NCBI GenBank assembly: GCA_963931925.1
Contig: OZ007579.1
Span: 40,032,533 to 40,096,532 of the forward strand
Direction of reading: 5' to 3'
Length of the DNA stretch: 64,000 nt
From: Onchidella celtica
Taxonomy: Eukaryota > Mollusca > Gastropoda > Systellommatophora > Onchidiidae
The translations under genes were made by a program, and so were the position numbers. The notes beneath the pieces were generated by a model, which saw only the letters and a program-made list of their open reading frames with translations, did no database searches and had not been told where the DNA came from. Shown here piece by piece: positions 1 to 10,510 of the stretch (the first letter of the stretch is position 1; the number at the start of each line of letters is the position of its first letter).

Positions 1-22
1 CTCTCTCTCTCTCTCTCTCTCT
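1..22. repeat. (CT)n microsatellite at window edge
   Basis: Uninterrupted CT dinucleotides from the first base; the tract probably continues to the left of the window. Confidence 0.95.
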
Positions 23-807
23 TTCTCCCTCCCTCTAATAACTGACATCAGTGATTCTCAGGAAGTGGAGCACGCCAACGGTGGGGAGTGGCAATATTTT
101 GATGGGGCATAGAACTTCATATTACAATATTTTTTTAAAAGATTGCTTGAAACGAATAAATACAATAGGCTGATACAAAGGAGACTGGGGCAGATTAGTC
201 AACACTCAAGAAAATTCAATCCATCATTTCTGTCATTTGAGCTGTAGCCTTGAGCAAAAAAAAAAAGACGGGGGGGGGGGGGAGGGCAAAGTTGCACCAC
301 AATGAAATATTCCCGCCATATTCCCACTCATGAATTCACTCCTCTTTCAGATTGGTCGTTGGGCTTCTTTCTCGATGGTCCAGTAGACCTGGCTCCACTG
401 TAGTCAGGCATCGCTGTGAGATATACAGCCAGTCCAACCACGGCATGGTGACCCCAACCCGAAACAGATGATTTGAACTGTCAACCGGACACAGTAAAAA
501 TAAACCCACAAACATTCGGATAACTTTCTATGACTTATTTATGAATATTCAGTCGATACTAAAGTGTCCTAAGGTTTACAGAATAATACATATGACAGCA
601 AACAAAGAAAGGTACAAAAGTTCGTCTTTGCTCTTTGCAGTTAAAGATAATTTTTCCAAAACTGGGTAATTCAAATTTTCCTTGAGTTTTGGCCCCATAC
701 ACGCGGTCATTCAACATTAGCGTAAGACGCGGTGTAAGTATTCTGTTAAATTTACTAGTGTTAAGTTAAAACTTCTTGAAGCTGAGATAAAGAAACGGAA
801 ATAGGGA
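23..807. other. Intergenic, no gene seen
   Basis: AT-rich sequence with a poly-A/poly-G run near 258-282. I found no sustained coding frame, RNA gene or recognisable repeat here. Confidence 0.6.
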
Positions 808-1033
808 TGGATCGGCCACACCTTACGAAAGCCTGAATCCAACATCACCAGGCAGGCTCTGGACTGGAACCCACAAGGAAAGCGGAAAGTGGGTCGACCA
901 AATCAGACTTGGCGCAGGAGTATCGCGGCTGAGGTGAAGGAGCCCGAATGACATGGACCGAGCCACAACTGCTTGTGTTGGAGGAGTGTTGTTGCGGCCC
1001 AATCTTCCTCAAGGAATCAAAAGGCTTAAAGAC
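808..1033 (+). pseudogene. LINE reverse-transcriptase C-terminal remnant (RTE-like)
   Basis: Reading from 808 gives [12 protein letters not shown], then [16 protein letters not shown], then [12 protein letters not shown]. This is the typical C-terminal tail of RTE-like endonuclease/reverse transcriptase ORFs, in which W-I-G-H-x-L-R is followed by a basic GKRxxGRP block and T-W-R-R. The frame hits a TGA at about 949 and resumes one frame over as MTWTEPQLL, so the copy is frameshifted and dead. No upstream RT core is present, as expected of a 5'-truncated insertion. The family call rests on motif order only; I could not align it. Confidence 0.7.
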
Positions 1034-1131
1034 GAAGAACAAGTTAAAACTTCGGATAAAGATGGGACATGGCAAATTTTAAACTTAACACTTAACACCG
1101 TGTTCTACACTCAATTTGAATGAATATCTGA

Positions 1132-1805
1132 ATAATAATAATAATAAATGGCATTTATATAGCGCTTAACCCTGTTCCACAGGCTCTAAGCGCTTTACAG
1201 AACTTATTTACTACTTTACAAACGCATTCACTCCCACATTCTAATTGTACATAATATGCACACAATCTCATGTCAACCACAGAGCAGAATGGAGCTGCCT
1301 GCGAGGCGCTAAACACACTGCACTGCTTCTTTCTCTCTCGCTGTCTCACTCACTCTCTCTCTCTATCTCGAAGCAAATTGTAACGAAGCCTGTTAGGCGC
1401 AGATCACAACTCACAACAGTTCACAACTCACAGCAGTTCACAACTCACATCAGTTCACAACTCACAACTCAAATAATATTTGAGAATTTATTAATAACAA
1501 TATATATTTAATAATGAATAATAATAAATTTTTGTTGTTGCTGGTGGGGGAGGGGGGATGATATGGATAAATTTTAATCTATTAATTTCAATTTCAATTT
1601 TGCCCGGGCAGCGGCCTTTCGGCCTGCTCTTTACGGTTTCCAACTGCCAAGGTATCTTTAACGTGCGCAACGTGCACACGGGCCCTCCGAATTTTTTCGT
1701 CCTTATCCGAGAAGACTAGGTACTCGATCCTACCCCCCAATAGGACCAGGGACTTGAAAATATGAGAAAAATCCAATTTCCAACATGCCTGCACTGAATA
1801 GGACC
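1132..1805 (-). mobile_element. SINE copy with (GA)n and AGCGCT-type 3' tail
   Basis: On the minus strand this shows the shared SINE body: a GATCGAGTACCTAGTC block, then a GTTAAAGATACCTTGGCAG block, then CGCTGCCCGGGCAAAAT. It then passes through a GTGAACTGTTGTGA-like stretch and a GA-rich tract, and ends in an AGCGCTTAGAGC/ TATATAAATGCC segment plus (ATT)n. The same order occurs on the plus strand at 48560-49070. The tRNA-like head is missing. The 3' tail resembles tails of L2/CR1-type LINEs. Confidence 0.75.
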
Positions 1806-2007
1806 ACAACTCATGCAAAATTTGTCTTACCCAATATTGGAAAAACGATCGTCAATTCGCCTGATCAAGACACTTTAGCCAGATGCATGCTATATTTCAC
1901 TGGGAATCCTTAACACGTCACTTCACGTATGCCTGTTATGGAGTATACTGAGTTGTGATAATAAATGTTTGTATAATGATGAGTAAGATTATGTAAAACA
2001 GGTATGT
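1806..2007. other. Intergenic, no gene seen
   Basis: AT-rich spacer between two SINE copies; no coding or repeat signal recognised. Confidence 0.5.
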
Positions 2008-2083
2008 GCTTTGTGCAAGGACCCTTTGTGCAAGGACGCTATGTGCAAGGACGCTTTGTGCAAGGACGCTTTGTGCAAGAAAA
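2008..2083. repeat. 15-bp tandem repeat, about five copies
   Basis: Tandem units of TTTGTGCAAGGACGC with small variants. The period is a multiple of three, so each frame reads as a 5-residue repeat (for example FVQGR), but there is no surrounding gene evidence. Confidence 0.85.
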
Positions 2084-2239
2084 TTTCCCCGAGGGGATAA
2101 CAGAGACAGTTATTCTTATGTTATCTTATCTGAGGGCCTGGTCTCGGACTACCTCCGTGTACGTCATGCAGTCTGTGCCGGACTTGGACGTTTTGAAGCC
2201 CTGATATTATCAAACGCTTGGAGAGCTTTGTTGAAAAGT

Positions 2240-2655
2240 TACATTTGTATTAGTATTTGTATTTGTATACTACTTTAATCCCATTTGGGAAATTTGCCTT
2301 TGTGTCACTGCACCAAGTTACAAGCGGAACAGGCAAGCAGACGGCACAGTGCAGCGCATGTCGGCATTTTTTTTGTTGGTTTTGGGGGGGGGGGGGTGGG
2401 GGTGGGGGAGCTGGGGGAGGGGGGGGAGTGGTAGGGATGAAGTTTATTTGATTTGGCCCGGTCAGTGGCCTGTTCGGCGTGCTCTTTTCGATTTCCAACT
2501 GCCAAGGTATCTTTAACGTGCGTAACGTGCACATGGGCCCTCCAAAATATTTCGTCCAAGGTACTCGATCCTACCCCCCCCCCTCCCCAATAGGATCAGG
2601 GATACGAAAATATGAGAAAAATCCCAAACTTCCAACATGCCTGCACCGGCCTCTA
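2240..2655 (-). mobile_element. SINE copy with AAATAC-type 3' tail
   Basis: The minus strand shows the shared SINE body followed by a homopolymeric C-rich tract (plus-strand G runs at about 2384-2428). The 3' end is TTTCCCAAATGGGATTAAAG with (AAATAC)n. The TTTCCC..GGGA hairpin-like end plus a short repeat tail is typical of SINEs mobilised by CR1-like LINEs. Near-matching copies lie at 9224-9700, 14784-15190 and 34585-34985. Confidence 0.85.
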
Positions 2656-2676
2656 GACCTTGTCCCCACTTCAAGT

Positions 2677-2857
2677 CAGTCTCGGATCTATTATGAAACT
2701 AATGAGGCTTAAGCTTTAGGGCCCCTAACCCCGGAGAGGGCCTGAAGAAACGTTCATTAATGAGTGAATCTTTAATGTTGCCCTAGTGTTGCTGGTTGCG
2801 AAGGGCCTCCATAACAATTCAAGTTTCAGGGTCCCACATAATGTAGGTCCGCCACTG
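2677..2857 (+). mobile_element. Short hAT-type MITE (copy of the 29682 element)
   Basis: Begins CAGTCTCGGATCTA and ends TAGGTCCGCCACTG. It is homologous along its length to the element at 29682-29863, including a GAAACTAATGAGGCTTAAGC block and a GTTGCTGGTT block. Terminal CAGTG...CACTG is a hAT-like end. The flanking 8-mers do not match well here, so the duplication has decayed or the copy was rearranged. Confidence 0.6.
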
Positions 2858-3219
2858 CACGAAGGTCTCTCAAAACAGGAACTTGATTTGTCTTATTAAA
2901 AAAAAAAAAAAAAATTAAAACACATAGCTCTTTTTAATCTTTTAACACTGTGGAATTCAAAGTACACAGTACAGATCAATGAAATAGTTTACGAGCCACA
3001 TGAAAAAAAAAAAATTACGGTAGGTTTACAGTGCAACTCTTGTACACACTGCCGGATTAAGGTATGGGCTTTAGGGGCTGCAGCCTATGGACTTCCGTCA
3101 GCCGAGGGCCTCCGGGGCTTAAGTGACATTATAAACATCAAAGCCGTATTTTAATTTTTATTGCACTCATCTTGCCCATTGCATTCCATGTACTGCACAT
3201 TCACATCATTTGGTAAGGA
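2858..3219. other. Intergenic, decayed repeats
   Basis: Contains poly-A runs (about 2898-2915 and 3003-3014) and, near 3052-3125, a GGATTAAGGTATGGGC-type block that looks like a degraded DNA-element end. No gene seen. Confidence 0.4.
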
Positions 3220-3333
3220 AAGTATCAGACTAAGCCCGGTCAGACACATTCAGATGCTGTCAGCAAAATGTACACCAAATAAATTTAATAGTGGCGGAAA
3301 CTGACCGTGTTTGACCAGGCTTAGTCTGATACC
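3220..3333. mobile_element. Short TIR element of the GTATCATACTAAGCC family
   Basis: Left end GTATCAGACTAAGCCCGGTC and right end GACCAGGCTTAGTCTGATAC are inverted copies (about 25 bp). Internally it has the GTCAGCAAAATGTACACC motif shared with copies at about 23846, 24226, 27230, 31718 and 49287. It is a non-autonomous MITE; the superfamily is not assigned. Confidence 0.65.
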
Positions 3334-3596
3334 TTTCTACGTGTTCGTGTTGCGGAAAGCTGCACTGAAGCAGTTCCATCCTTTTGGTCTTCTACAAAAA
3401 ATGTTACTATTTCTTACCTACTGCAGCTGGACGTTGGTCAGTCATGCTTCAGTGTCTTAGGTCTTTTTTTTAGGAGGTTCGCTGTGCCTGGCATTTACAT
3501 CTCACTTTTCTTGTTTTTATTTTTGTTGGTTTTTGTTTCTATGTGTTTTTGTGATAGGGCTTAATTGTTTTTTTTTTGGTCTTTTTTAAAATAGAA
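3334..3596. other. Intergenic, no gene seen
   Basis: T-rich sequence with long T runs (about 3462-3470 and 3571-3578); no coding signal. Confidence 0.4.
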
Positions 3597-3812
3597 TTTT
3601 GCCCTTGCAGCGGCTTTTTTGGGCTTGTTCTCCTCGACTTTTAACTGCCAAGTTACCTTTAACGTGCGCAACGTGCAAACAGGTCCTCCGAGTTTTCCGT
3701 CCTTATCCGAGAAGAGTAGCTGCTCGATCCTATCTACCATTCGATCAGGAACAGGGATTTCTCTCCCCCCCCCCCCCGCCCCCCCCCCAAAAAAAATCCG
3801 ACATGCCTGCGC
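3597..3812 (-). mobile_element. SINE body fragment
   Basis: The minus strand carries the shared SINE body (GAGCAGCTACTCTTCTCGG, CACGTTAAAGGTAACTTGGC, CGCTGCAAGGGCAAAATT). Neither the LINE-like 3' tail nor a tRNA head is present. A C-run followed by an A-run at about 3766-3796 interrupts the 5' part. Confidence 0.7.
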
Positions 3813-4934
3813 TCACCAGGTGTCGCGAATGTGGTTTCTAGCAAACGACTGCAATCCAAGAGGAAAACACACACTCGACGAACACACTAACTTTCCTACT
3901 GGAATTAATTAACAACTCAAATGAATTAGTTTTGTCAGACCTGTAGGGCCACAATAATGTATTGAGTTAGCTGCATAAGACAACATATATAAATGAAATG
4001 ACCGTCAGGGTAACTGCATGAGAATACAATTTTAGAATGGACTAAAAGGTCCTAGTACTGGATCAAATATAACTAATGACTAATAGGATATTTAATACAA
4101 ATTATAGTCTTCGCTGTCTCAGCACACGCCAGCTCCATTGCAATGGCTCCTGTCATATATTCTAATACTGGCACTGCCTGGCTGTGACTCTAGGAGCAGA
4201 CTCTCATACTGCTGGTAACATCTGAATTCTGACATACAATTACAATGCATACCATTTTTCCCTGGCCATCAATAACCAGGGACTATCAACAAAGGCGTTG
4301 CATGGTGGACAAAGTCCGGTTAGCTATTAGCTGGAGCTCGTCATTTCTAGGCTCCTCAAATAGATGGTCTTCTCTATTGCGTCTCTGTTCCGATCTGGCT
4401 CGAACACGCCGACCACTTCGCAAAAGGAAACTTTTCTGCATGTGATAATGGACATAGGTATGGGCTGACTTTTATAATGTCTAGCCACCTGCAACTACCG
4501 TCCAAATCCCTAGATTTGATTGGTGCGGTCATGCGAGCTGAGCTCGCAGTATTAATTTATCCTATTGTGTAAGTCGGTTACGGCCTTGCACTAAGACAGA
4601 CAAGGTCGTCTTCTAAATAGGTTAATAACAATTAAATCCAAAATCTTATTAACTTGACTCAGCACAATTCGTGCTTTCACGAACCACTGAATGTCAACAG
4701 TCAATTACAACCACCTCACACCCTCTAACAATGCTATTAAATCACGAACTGGAGCTGCTCTGCCATCCCTGGTTTACCTACACATATTCCTTTTTAACCA
4801 TCTACAGTTTTTGTCGAAAAAAACATTACTCAAAACATGTTGCTCACGAGAACAGCTCAAGGACACTTCACTAGGTAGTTTTTTTAAAAAAACTCTGAGT
4901 TCAACCCGTGGTCTAGCACGGCATTTATACACTT
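3813..4934. other. Intergenic, no gene seen
   Basis: About 1.1 kb of AT-rich sequence. Short open frames occur, but none has a recognisable domain, splice-consistent structure or convincing composition. Confidence 0.5.
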
Positions 4935-5010
4935 AACTTGCTCTTGACACCAGGGATCAAACCCGGTACCTCCGGCATGAGAGGCAAGGTGCTTGCCTTT
5001 TGACCAACAT
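4935..5010 (-). mobile_element. tRNA-like SINE head
   Basis: The minus strand reads GGCAAGCACCTTGCCTCTCA, then CCGGGTTTGATCCC, matching an RNA polymerase III B box (GGTTYRANNCC; positions 4953-4964). It resembles the head of the full SINE at 9224. No SINE body follows, so this is an orphan head or a member of a different tRNA-derived family; it is not a credible functional tRNA. Confidence 0.55.
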
Positions 5011-5419
5011 GTCCCTTTTGAAAGTGGACGTGAATCTACATTGGTACTTAAAAGATCATCTGATACTGGATTATCTGAATCGGAAATTCGTGCTTTTATA
5101 AATGGTTACAGGGGGCCTCACAGCATCGGTAGCCCTGGGGTCCACAAAATTATAATCCGGCATTTTTCACACATATCACAAAAATATGTAATATCCAAAG
5201 TACATAACTGAGTGCATGAAATGAAACAAATTAATGATCGATTAATTCTGAATCAATTCCAGAAATTAATTCTCCTCTCTAAATGCATAGAAAGTAAAAA
5301 GAACGCTCAAGCACTCATACACACAAACACACGCGCCCTCGAGCGCGCATACACACGCGCATATACACAATCATGCAAAATGTTTCAATCGATTTCTAGC
5401 CTAGAAACGCACTGGCCGA
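5011..5419. other. Intergenic, no gene seen
   Basis: Contains a short imperfect (CA)/(CG) microsatellite near 5318-5370. No gene or other repeat recognised. Confidence 0.4.
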
Positions 5420-5500
5420 TCTTGAGAGACCTTCTAGTTGGATGGCGACGTCACAACAGTTAGTTTCAATAGGATCCCACGAGTTGGCTGGTGCCAAAAA
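5420..5500. repeat. Dispersed repeat with a GACGTCAC core
   Basis: The block TAGTTGGATGGCGACGTCAC followed by AACAGT..TTTCAAT..GAT..CGAGTTGGCTGGTG is repeated at 6832-6897. Related pieces lie at 12886-12905 and 31515-31550. The GACGTCA core resembles a CRE/ATF site; function is not shown. Confidence 0.6.
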
Positions 5501-5884
5501 ACCGTAAGTGAAATAATAAATCGAGGGTTGCCTGTGTAAACACCGTAACTCCAAAATTCTTAAATTTTTTTTTTTCCGTCTTCTATTTCGCCTTGGTAAG
5601 TACTACATTTTCACATGATGCGAATTCCATGATCATTGATGAAGATGTAAAGGTCGTAACAAACATTTGATACTTCATGTCAAACTTTTAAATGCTATTC
5701 TGTAAAATTGACAAAACTGGCGATATGGTCTTTACGCAGGCACGCCTCGAAATATTATAGACTGAATTTCGTCCCAAATGGATGTGTTCAGGTAATTTGT
5801 CGTCAAAAAAAAATTAAGGTAGTACACAAACGTTCATAATAGTATGGTCATGTAGACAGACAGTGGTAGGAGTGAAACAGACAA
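5501..5884. other. Intergenic, no gene seen
   Basis: AT-rich spacer with a T run near 5566-5574; nothing recognised. Confidence 0.4.
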
Positions 5885-6060
5885 AAGGCTGGTGTAGGCG
5901 CCAGGCCGATGGCACGCCTCCCGAAAAAGTTTGCTTCACACGAGCACAATAGACACTGCCCACACAGCGACCCAGTGGGACGCAGCGGGCAGGGCCTACT
6001 GTGCTGGTGTATACACGACAAAGGCCCTGAAGTATGTAGCGAGTTAAATGAATTGGGTTC
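5885..6060. repeat. Dispersed repeat (GGCTGGTGTAGGCGCC family)
   Basis: Contains GGCTGGTGTAGGCGCCAG, CACAATAGACACTGCCC and GACGCAGCGGGCAG, also found in a second copy near 26804-26900. Likely an uncharacterised transposable-element fragment. Confidence 0.55.
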
Positions 6061-6104
6061 AAGCATCCACTCGCTTACCTTCGTTTCAAGACAGCCCGAG
6101 GAAA

Positions 6105-6335
6105 AATCTATCAGAAACGCCAGACACTTACGGTTCTAACTCCCTTCCCTCAATGTTTGAGAAATTTGATGATGGGAGTTTCGTGTGCTCATAGTTTTTA
6201 AACATACAACTACGTTTTTCTTTTTAGTAATACTTACAAAGATACACACCGAATCCACTCGATACTTTGAAACACAATGGAGAAGGCCTGCAGAAGTAGT
6301 GTGTAGTGTGTGCAAAACAAAGGTAAGTGATCCAC
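6105..6335 (+). repeat. Dispersed repeat shared with 43585-43830
   Basis: Ordered blocks (TTTGAGAAATTTGATGATGG; TTTTTCTTTTTAGTAATAC; CACCGAATCC; GATACTTTGAAACACAATGG; GAGAAGGCCTGCAGAAG) recur in the same order at 43585-43830, including a polypyrimidine-AG followed later by AAAGGTAAG. This could be a TE fragment that carries an intron/exon border. Confidence 0.6.
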
Positions 6336-6489
6336 ACTGTAACTGTAGAACTATCTCCATCTTGACTTCATGATTAACTATGGCAATGAAAAATGCGGCT
6401 AGTTGTGGGCGATTCTGATCGGGTCTCCCTCTGTCCTTCTATCATTCCGTTGTATTCTGTCTATCGTGTCGCTTTTTCCTGGCACAATA

Positions 6490-6565
6490 TTTTGTATTTG
6501 TATTTGAATAACTCTTTAATCCCATTTGGGAAATTTGCCTTTGTGCCATTGCAGCCCAGTTATAA
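6490..6565 (-). mobile_element. SINE 3' tail fragment
   Basis: The minus strand has AAATTTCCCAAATGGGATTA followed by AAATACAAATAC, the tail of the SINE family at 2240, 9224, 14784 and 34585, but no body. Severely 5'-truncated copy, or a tail from the partner LINE. Confidence 0.7.
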
Positions 6566-6714
6566 TAATGGCCGTAATCGTGTCGACATGGTTTCTGGAA
6601 ACTCAAAACTCTTCTCCTCCTCATCCCCCCACCTCCTCCCCCAAAGCTGTCTCAAAACAATTCTGATACGGCTGAAAGAGTGGGATAAACCGCTTTTGAT
6701 ATTTGCCAGTGCCC

Positions 6715-6900
6715 CGGGGCCCATACGACTCCACAGTCCACACGTCTCACTCTGAAACCGAGACGAACCAGACTTAACCCAGCGTACCCATCAACCTCAG
6801 GCCGAGCGCGCACTGGTTGGTTGTCATGAGTCGAGTAGTTGGATGGTGACGTCACAACAGTGAAGTTTCAATGAGATTCAATCAGTTTGGCTGGTGAGCT
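6715..6900. repeat. Dispersed repeat with GTGACGTCAC palindrome
   Basis: Contains CGAGACGAACCAGACTTAAC and, further right, GTTGGATGGTGACGTCACAA. The first block recurs at about 31480-31515 and weakly at 45665-45690. The second recurs at 5430 and in reverse complement near 12890. Confidence 0.55.
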
Positions 6901-6994
6901 GGGGCTCATAGAAACTCAATGCTGTGACGTCATCGTCAAACTTATTTTATTTGCTGATCAAACTCGGCTAGTGCTGGCCGGCCCTGATAGCCTT

Positions 6995-7315
6995 TCTCTT
7001 CATCTCTCTCTCTCTCTCTTACTTTTTTTCTCTCCCTCCTCACTCTCTTTCTCTCCCCATGTCTTTCCCTCTCTTTCTTTCTTTCTATCTCTCTCTGTCG
7101 CTTTTCTCCCTCCTCCTCCTCTCTATCTTCCTCTCTCTGTCTGTCTATCCGCCTGTCTATCTATCTCTTGTCTCTCTATCCTTGTGTCTCTCTCTTATTT
7201 TCTCTCTCCCTCCCTCTCTCTGTCTCTGTCTGTCTGTCTCTCTATTTGTCTGATTGTCTCTCTCTCTCTCCTTATCTCTCCCACCCCCACCCCCACACAC
7301 ACACACTCTCTCTCT
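6995..7315. repeat. Polypyrimidine (CT/TCTG) tract
   Basis: More than 300 bp of imperfect CT, TCTG and TCTA repeats ending in (CA)n. Long open frames here encode only Ser/Leu repeats and are compositional artefacts. Confidence 0.95.
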
Positions 7316-8125
7316 CCGATGGCAGCCACTGTACTTTTGCCCATAATAATGGGGAACAAGTTGGCTAATGGATAGCCTTGTTTTGCACTGAACACTGAAC
7401 TGCTGCAGGTTATGAGAAAAATGATAAAAGGTTGTCGAGAGCAGGCAGCATATTAACCTCCCCTTGTCATGACTGATGGGAATATGTTTATTTATTTATG
7501 GATCAACCTGGCAGTGGCATGTCCACAATGGGTGGGAAAGTCACCACCGTTTGGGGGGAAACTGAAAATCCCACGGAATACTGTAATAAATGAAATTAAT
7601 TAAAATGTCTGAATAAAATTAATGACGTTTCTGTATGGACGCCGGTGAGTCTTGAACTGCAATGACATTTTCATGGTCCAGCCCCTTAAATAACAATAAT
7701 GTCACCGCTCTACGTTAATAGATTAAGTAATTTTTGACACTTTTGAGCCATTAAAAAAAAACCGGTTTCTTTTCCTGTCATATAGTGATTATACCACTGT
7801 GATTATTTTTGGTTATTACATTTTCCTATTGACGCATTTCTTTTTCTGAAATATTATCTGATATGCAGTTACTTTTTTTGCGCAAGTATGACATAATGTG
7901 CCATCACCGTAGATCGGTGACGATAATGTGTTTTACATACTTTGGCAATACAGAAATACGGTGTTTTTATGTTACCTTTCTCCAAGCAATGTTTTTTACT
8001 GAACGGAAAGAAACAAACCAAAAACCAGGCTGCAGTGTAATAAATCATGCAATCAACTGCGTTAGATTTATTGCGAAATATGAGCCTATTAAAAATTTAA
8101 AATAAATGCAACAGACACTTTTCGA
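7316..8125. other. Intergenic, no gene seen
   Basis: AT-rich. A short open frame near 7863-8105 has no recognisable domain. Nothing else supported. Confidence 0.45.
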
Positions 8126-8693
8126 AAAAAAAAGTGAAGCTGACTCAGCCCATCCTGAAAAAAAAAGTGAAGCTGACTCAGCCCATCCTGAAAAAAAAAG
8201 TGAAGCTGACTCAGCCCATCCTGAAAAAAAAAAGTGAAGCTGACTCAGCCCATCCTGAAAAAAAAAAGTGAAGCTGACTCAGCCCATCCTGAAAAAAAAA
8301 GTGAAGCTGACTCAGCCCATCCTGAAAAAAAAAGTGAAGCTGACTCAGCCCATCCTGAAAAAAAAGTGAAGTGACTCAGCCCATCCTGAAAAAAAAAGTG
8401 AAGCTGACTCAGCCCATCCTGAAAAAAAAAGTGAAGCTGACTCAGCCCATCCTGAAAAAAAAAGTGAAGCTGACTCAGCCCATCCTGAAAAAAAAAGTGA
8501 AGCTGACTCAGCCCATCCTGAAAAAAAAAGTGAAGCTGAATCAGCCCATCCTGAAAAAAAAAGTGAAGCTGACTCAGCCGATCCTGAAAAAAAAGTGAAG
8601 CTGACTCAGCCCATCCTGAAAAAAAAAGTGAAGCTGACTCAGCCCATCCTGAAAAAAAAAGTGAAGCTGACTCAGCCCATCCTGAAAAAAAAA
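8126..8693. repeat. 32-33-bp minisatellite, about 17-18 copies
   Basis: Units of GTGAAGCTGACTCAGCCCAT plus CCTG plus a run of 7-10 A. Units differ mostly in the A-run length, with one 2-bp deletion near 8370 and point changes near 8540 and 8580. Both strands stay open for long stretches (on the minus strand repeats of FFQDGLSQLHF or FFSGWAESASL), because the consensus lacks stops in several frames. There is no promoter, splice site or homology to suggest a gene. Confidence 0.95.
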
Positions 8694-9223
8694 AGGACAT
8701 ACTTTAAAAGTCAGCATGTACCTGGGTTGAGTTGGATTTTCATGTGTACAGAAAGGGAAATGGCAACAAAAACGTCAAACCCTCCAACCCGTACACATGG
8801 AGACATTCTTTCTCTTTAATTGCTGGATTAGTTTTTGCTGCTTCTGTTGCTGTTTTTTGTATCTATACACAAGAAAACCTAGATTTAGTCATTTCGGAAG
8901 CAATTATAGGATAACGCGTGCCTACACCAGACGTGGCTTCTCAAGCACAAACACTTACCTTCCCTAGATCTTCGTTTGCGAAGTCAAGTCACACACACAC
9001 ACATACACACACATATGTGTAGCCACCCGACAAAATGAAGCAGATTTCGACACTACCAGATTCGAGAAAATTGTTAACAGGCATCATAGGATCAATTTTA
9101 TCGATTTTGCGTTTTCAGTATTTTTGAAAAGTTTGACCGCTTTACTGTTCCTTTTCCAAATGATAACTCTGTTTGAAAAGGGTTAATGCCTCATAATTGA
9201 ATTCGAATCGAGTGATCATCAAC
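8694..9223. other. Intergenic with short (CA)n
   Basis: (CA)n at about 8992-9014. No gene recognised. Confidence 0.4.
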
Positions 9224-9700
9224 AAGGTGGTCTAGAGGCAAGGTGGTCTAGAGGCAAGGTGCTCGCCTCTCATGCCAAGGGTCCCGGGTTCTAAACCCGG
9301 CCGGTGCAGGCATGTTGGAAGTTTGGGATTTTTCTCATATTTTCATGTCCCTGATCCTATTGAGGGGTAGGATCGAGTACCTAGTCTTCTCGGATAAGGA
9401 CGAAAAAATTCGGAGGGCCCGTGTGCACGTTGCGCACGTTAAAGATACCTTGGCAGTTGGAAATCGTAAAGAGCAGGCCGAACAGGCCGCTGCCCGGGCA
9501 AAATTAAATAAAAATTCATCCCTACCACCCACTCCCCTTCATCCCCCCACCACAAAAAAAAAAAAAAAAAAAAACGCCGACCGGCGCTGCACTGTGGCGA
9601 CGACGTGCCTGCTCCAGTTGTAACTGGGGTGCAATGGCACAAAGGCAAAATTTCCCAAATGGGATTAAAGAGTTATACAAATACAAATACAAAAAATACA
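9224..9700 (+). mobile_element. Near full-length tRNA-derived SINE
   Basis: A 5' tRNA-like head has an A-box-like GTGGTCTAGAGG (partly duplicated by a 16-18-bp tandem at 9224-9260) and a B box GGGTTCTAAACCC at 9288-9300. The conserved body follows (GATCGAGTACCTAGTCTTCT; CACGTTAAAGATACCTTGGC; CCGCTGCCCGGGCAAAATT), then a C-rich/A-run tract. The 3' end is TTTCCCAAATGGGATTAAAG with (AAATAC)n. It is the most complete copy in the window and the reference for the others. Transcription would be by RNA polymerase III, with LINE machinery supplied in trans (known SINE biology). Confidence 0.9.
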
Positions 9701-10360
9701 AAATTTTGACTAAAAGCTGAAACTTTAAAAGCGTTTCTTTCAAAACTGTGGTTGTGTCACTTCCTGTCTTTGAGAGGCCATATTTTTTCTTCTAATTAAA
9801 TTACAGCAAAGTTTTTTTCCCCAAATGAAAGGGCTTTGAATAACCCATCTGGTGATACCAATATCTCCATACCAGCAAAATGCTCGAAGTGCCTCATTTT
9901 GTCGGGCGCCTACACACATAGGAAAAGACTCAGATCATTACAATGAGGAGTCTTTTTTCAAGGTCCGCCTCTGTTACTATTTGACGTCAAAGAGAGAAGT
10001 GGATTATCCATGGATCTGTGTCTTATCCTTGTGGCCAATCCGCCACTGCCTGCATATTATGTGTGACGTACAGTCTCTTGACAAGTGTGATCTGGAAAGG
10101 TATTATGGTGACCCCAAGTTTCATGGGCATATATAAATAATGCAAATGTCAAGAGTAATCGATGTCAACCACTTGAATGAAATCGTACAGACAAATTTGG
10201 CTGTGGTTGTTTTTATTTTGGCTTTTTGTCGAAAAAGTCTGGTTTCTCCTACTTGTATTTTTTTGCATTCTTAGCTTTATTTTTAAATTGCGAGTATGTG
10301 AGTGTGTGGTTATATGTGTGTGAAAGTGTTAGATTTTGCAAAGACAGCTTTAACTCTCTA
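9701..10360. other. Intergenic, no gene seen
   Basis: A 94-codon open frame at 9852-10136 has no recognisable motif and no splice or promoter context. Nothing else supported. Confidence 0.4.
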
Positions 10361-10361
10361 G

Positions 10362-10510
10362 CTCTCTCGTCCTCTCTCTCTCTCTCTATCTATCTATCTT
10401 TCTTAGCCTCTTCCTCTGTATTTTTCTCCTTCTCCCCCCAATCCTTTGCTCTACCTCTTTCTCCCCCCTGCCCCCCCTGTCGCTCCTCCTCTTTCTATTC
10501 TAACTTCTCT
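10362..10510. repeat. Pyrimidine-rich microsatellite
   Basis: CT, TCTA and TCC imperfect repeats. Confidence 0.85.

Noticed and set aside
4935..5010. Functional tRNA gene
   Set aside because: A B box is present, but a paired cloverleaf with acceptor stem could not be built; it resembles the SINE head instead.
6887..7375. Ser/Leu-rich open frame of 162 codons
   Set aside because: Entirely encoded by CT/TCTG microsatellite; no start context, splice sites or homology.
8245..8819. Open frames on both strands of the 32-bp minisatellite
   Set aside because: Repeat-driven, simultaneous openness on both strands, no gene context.
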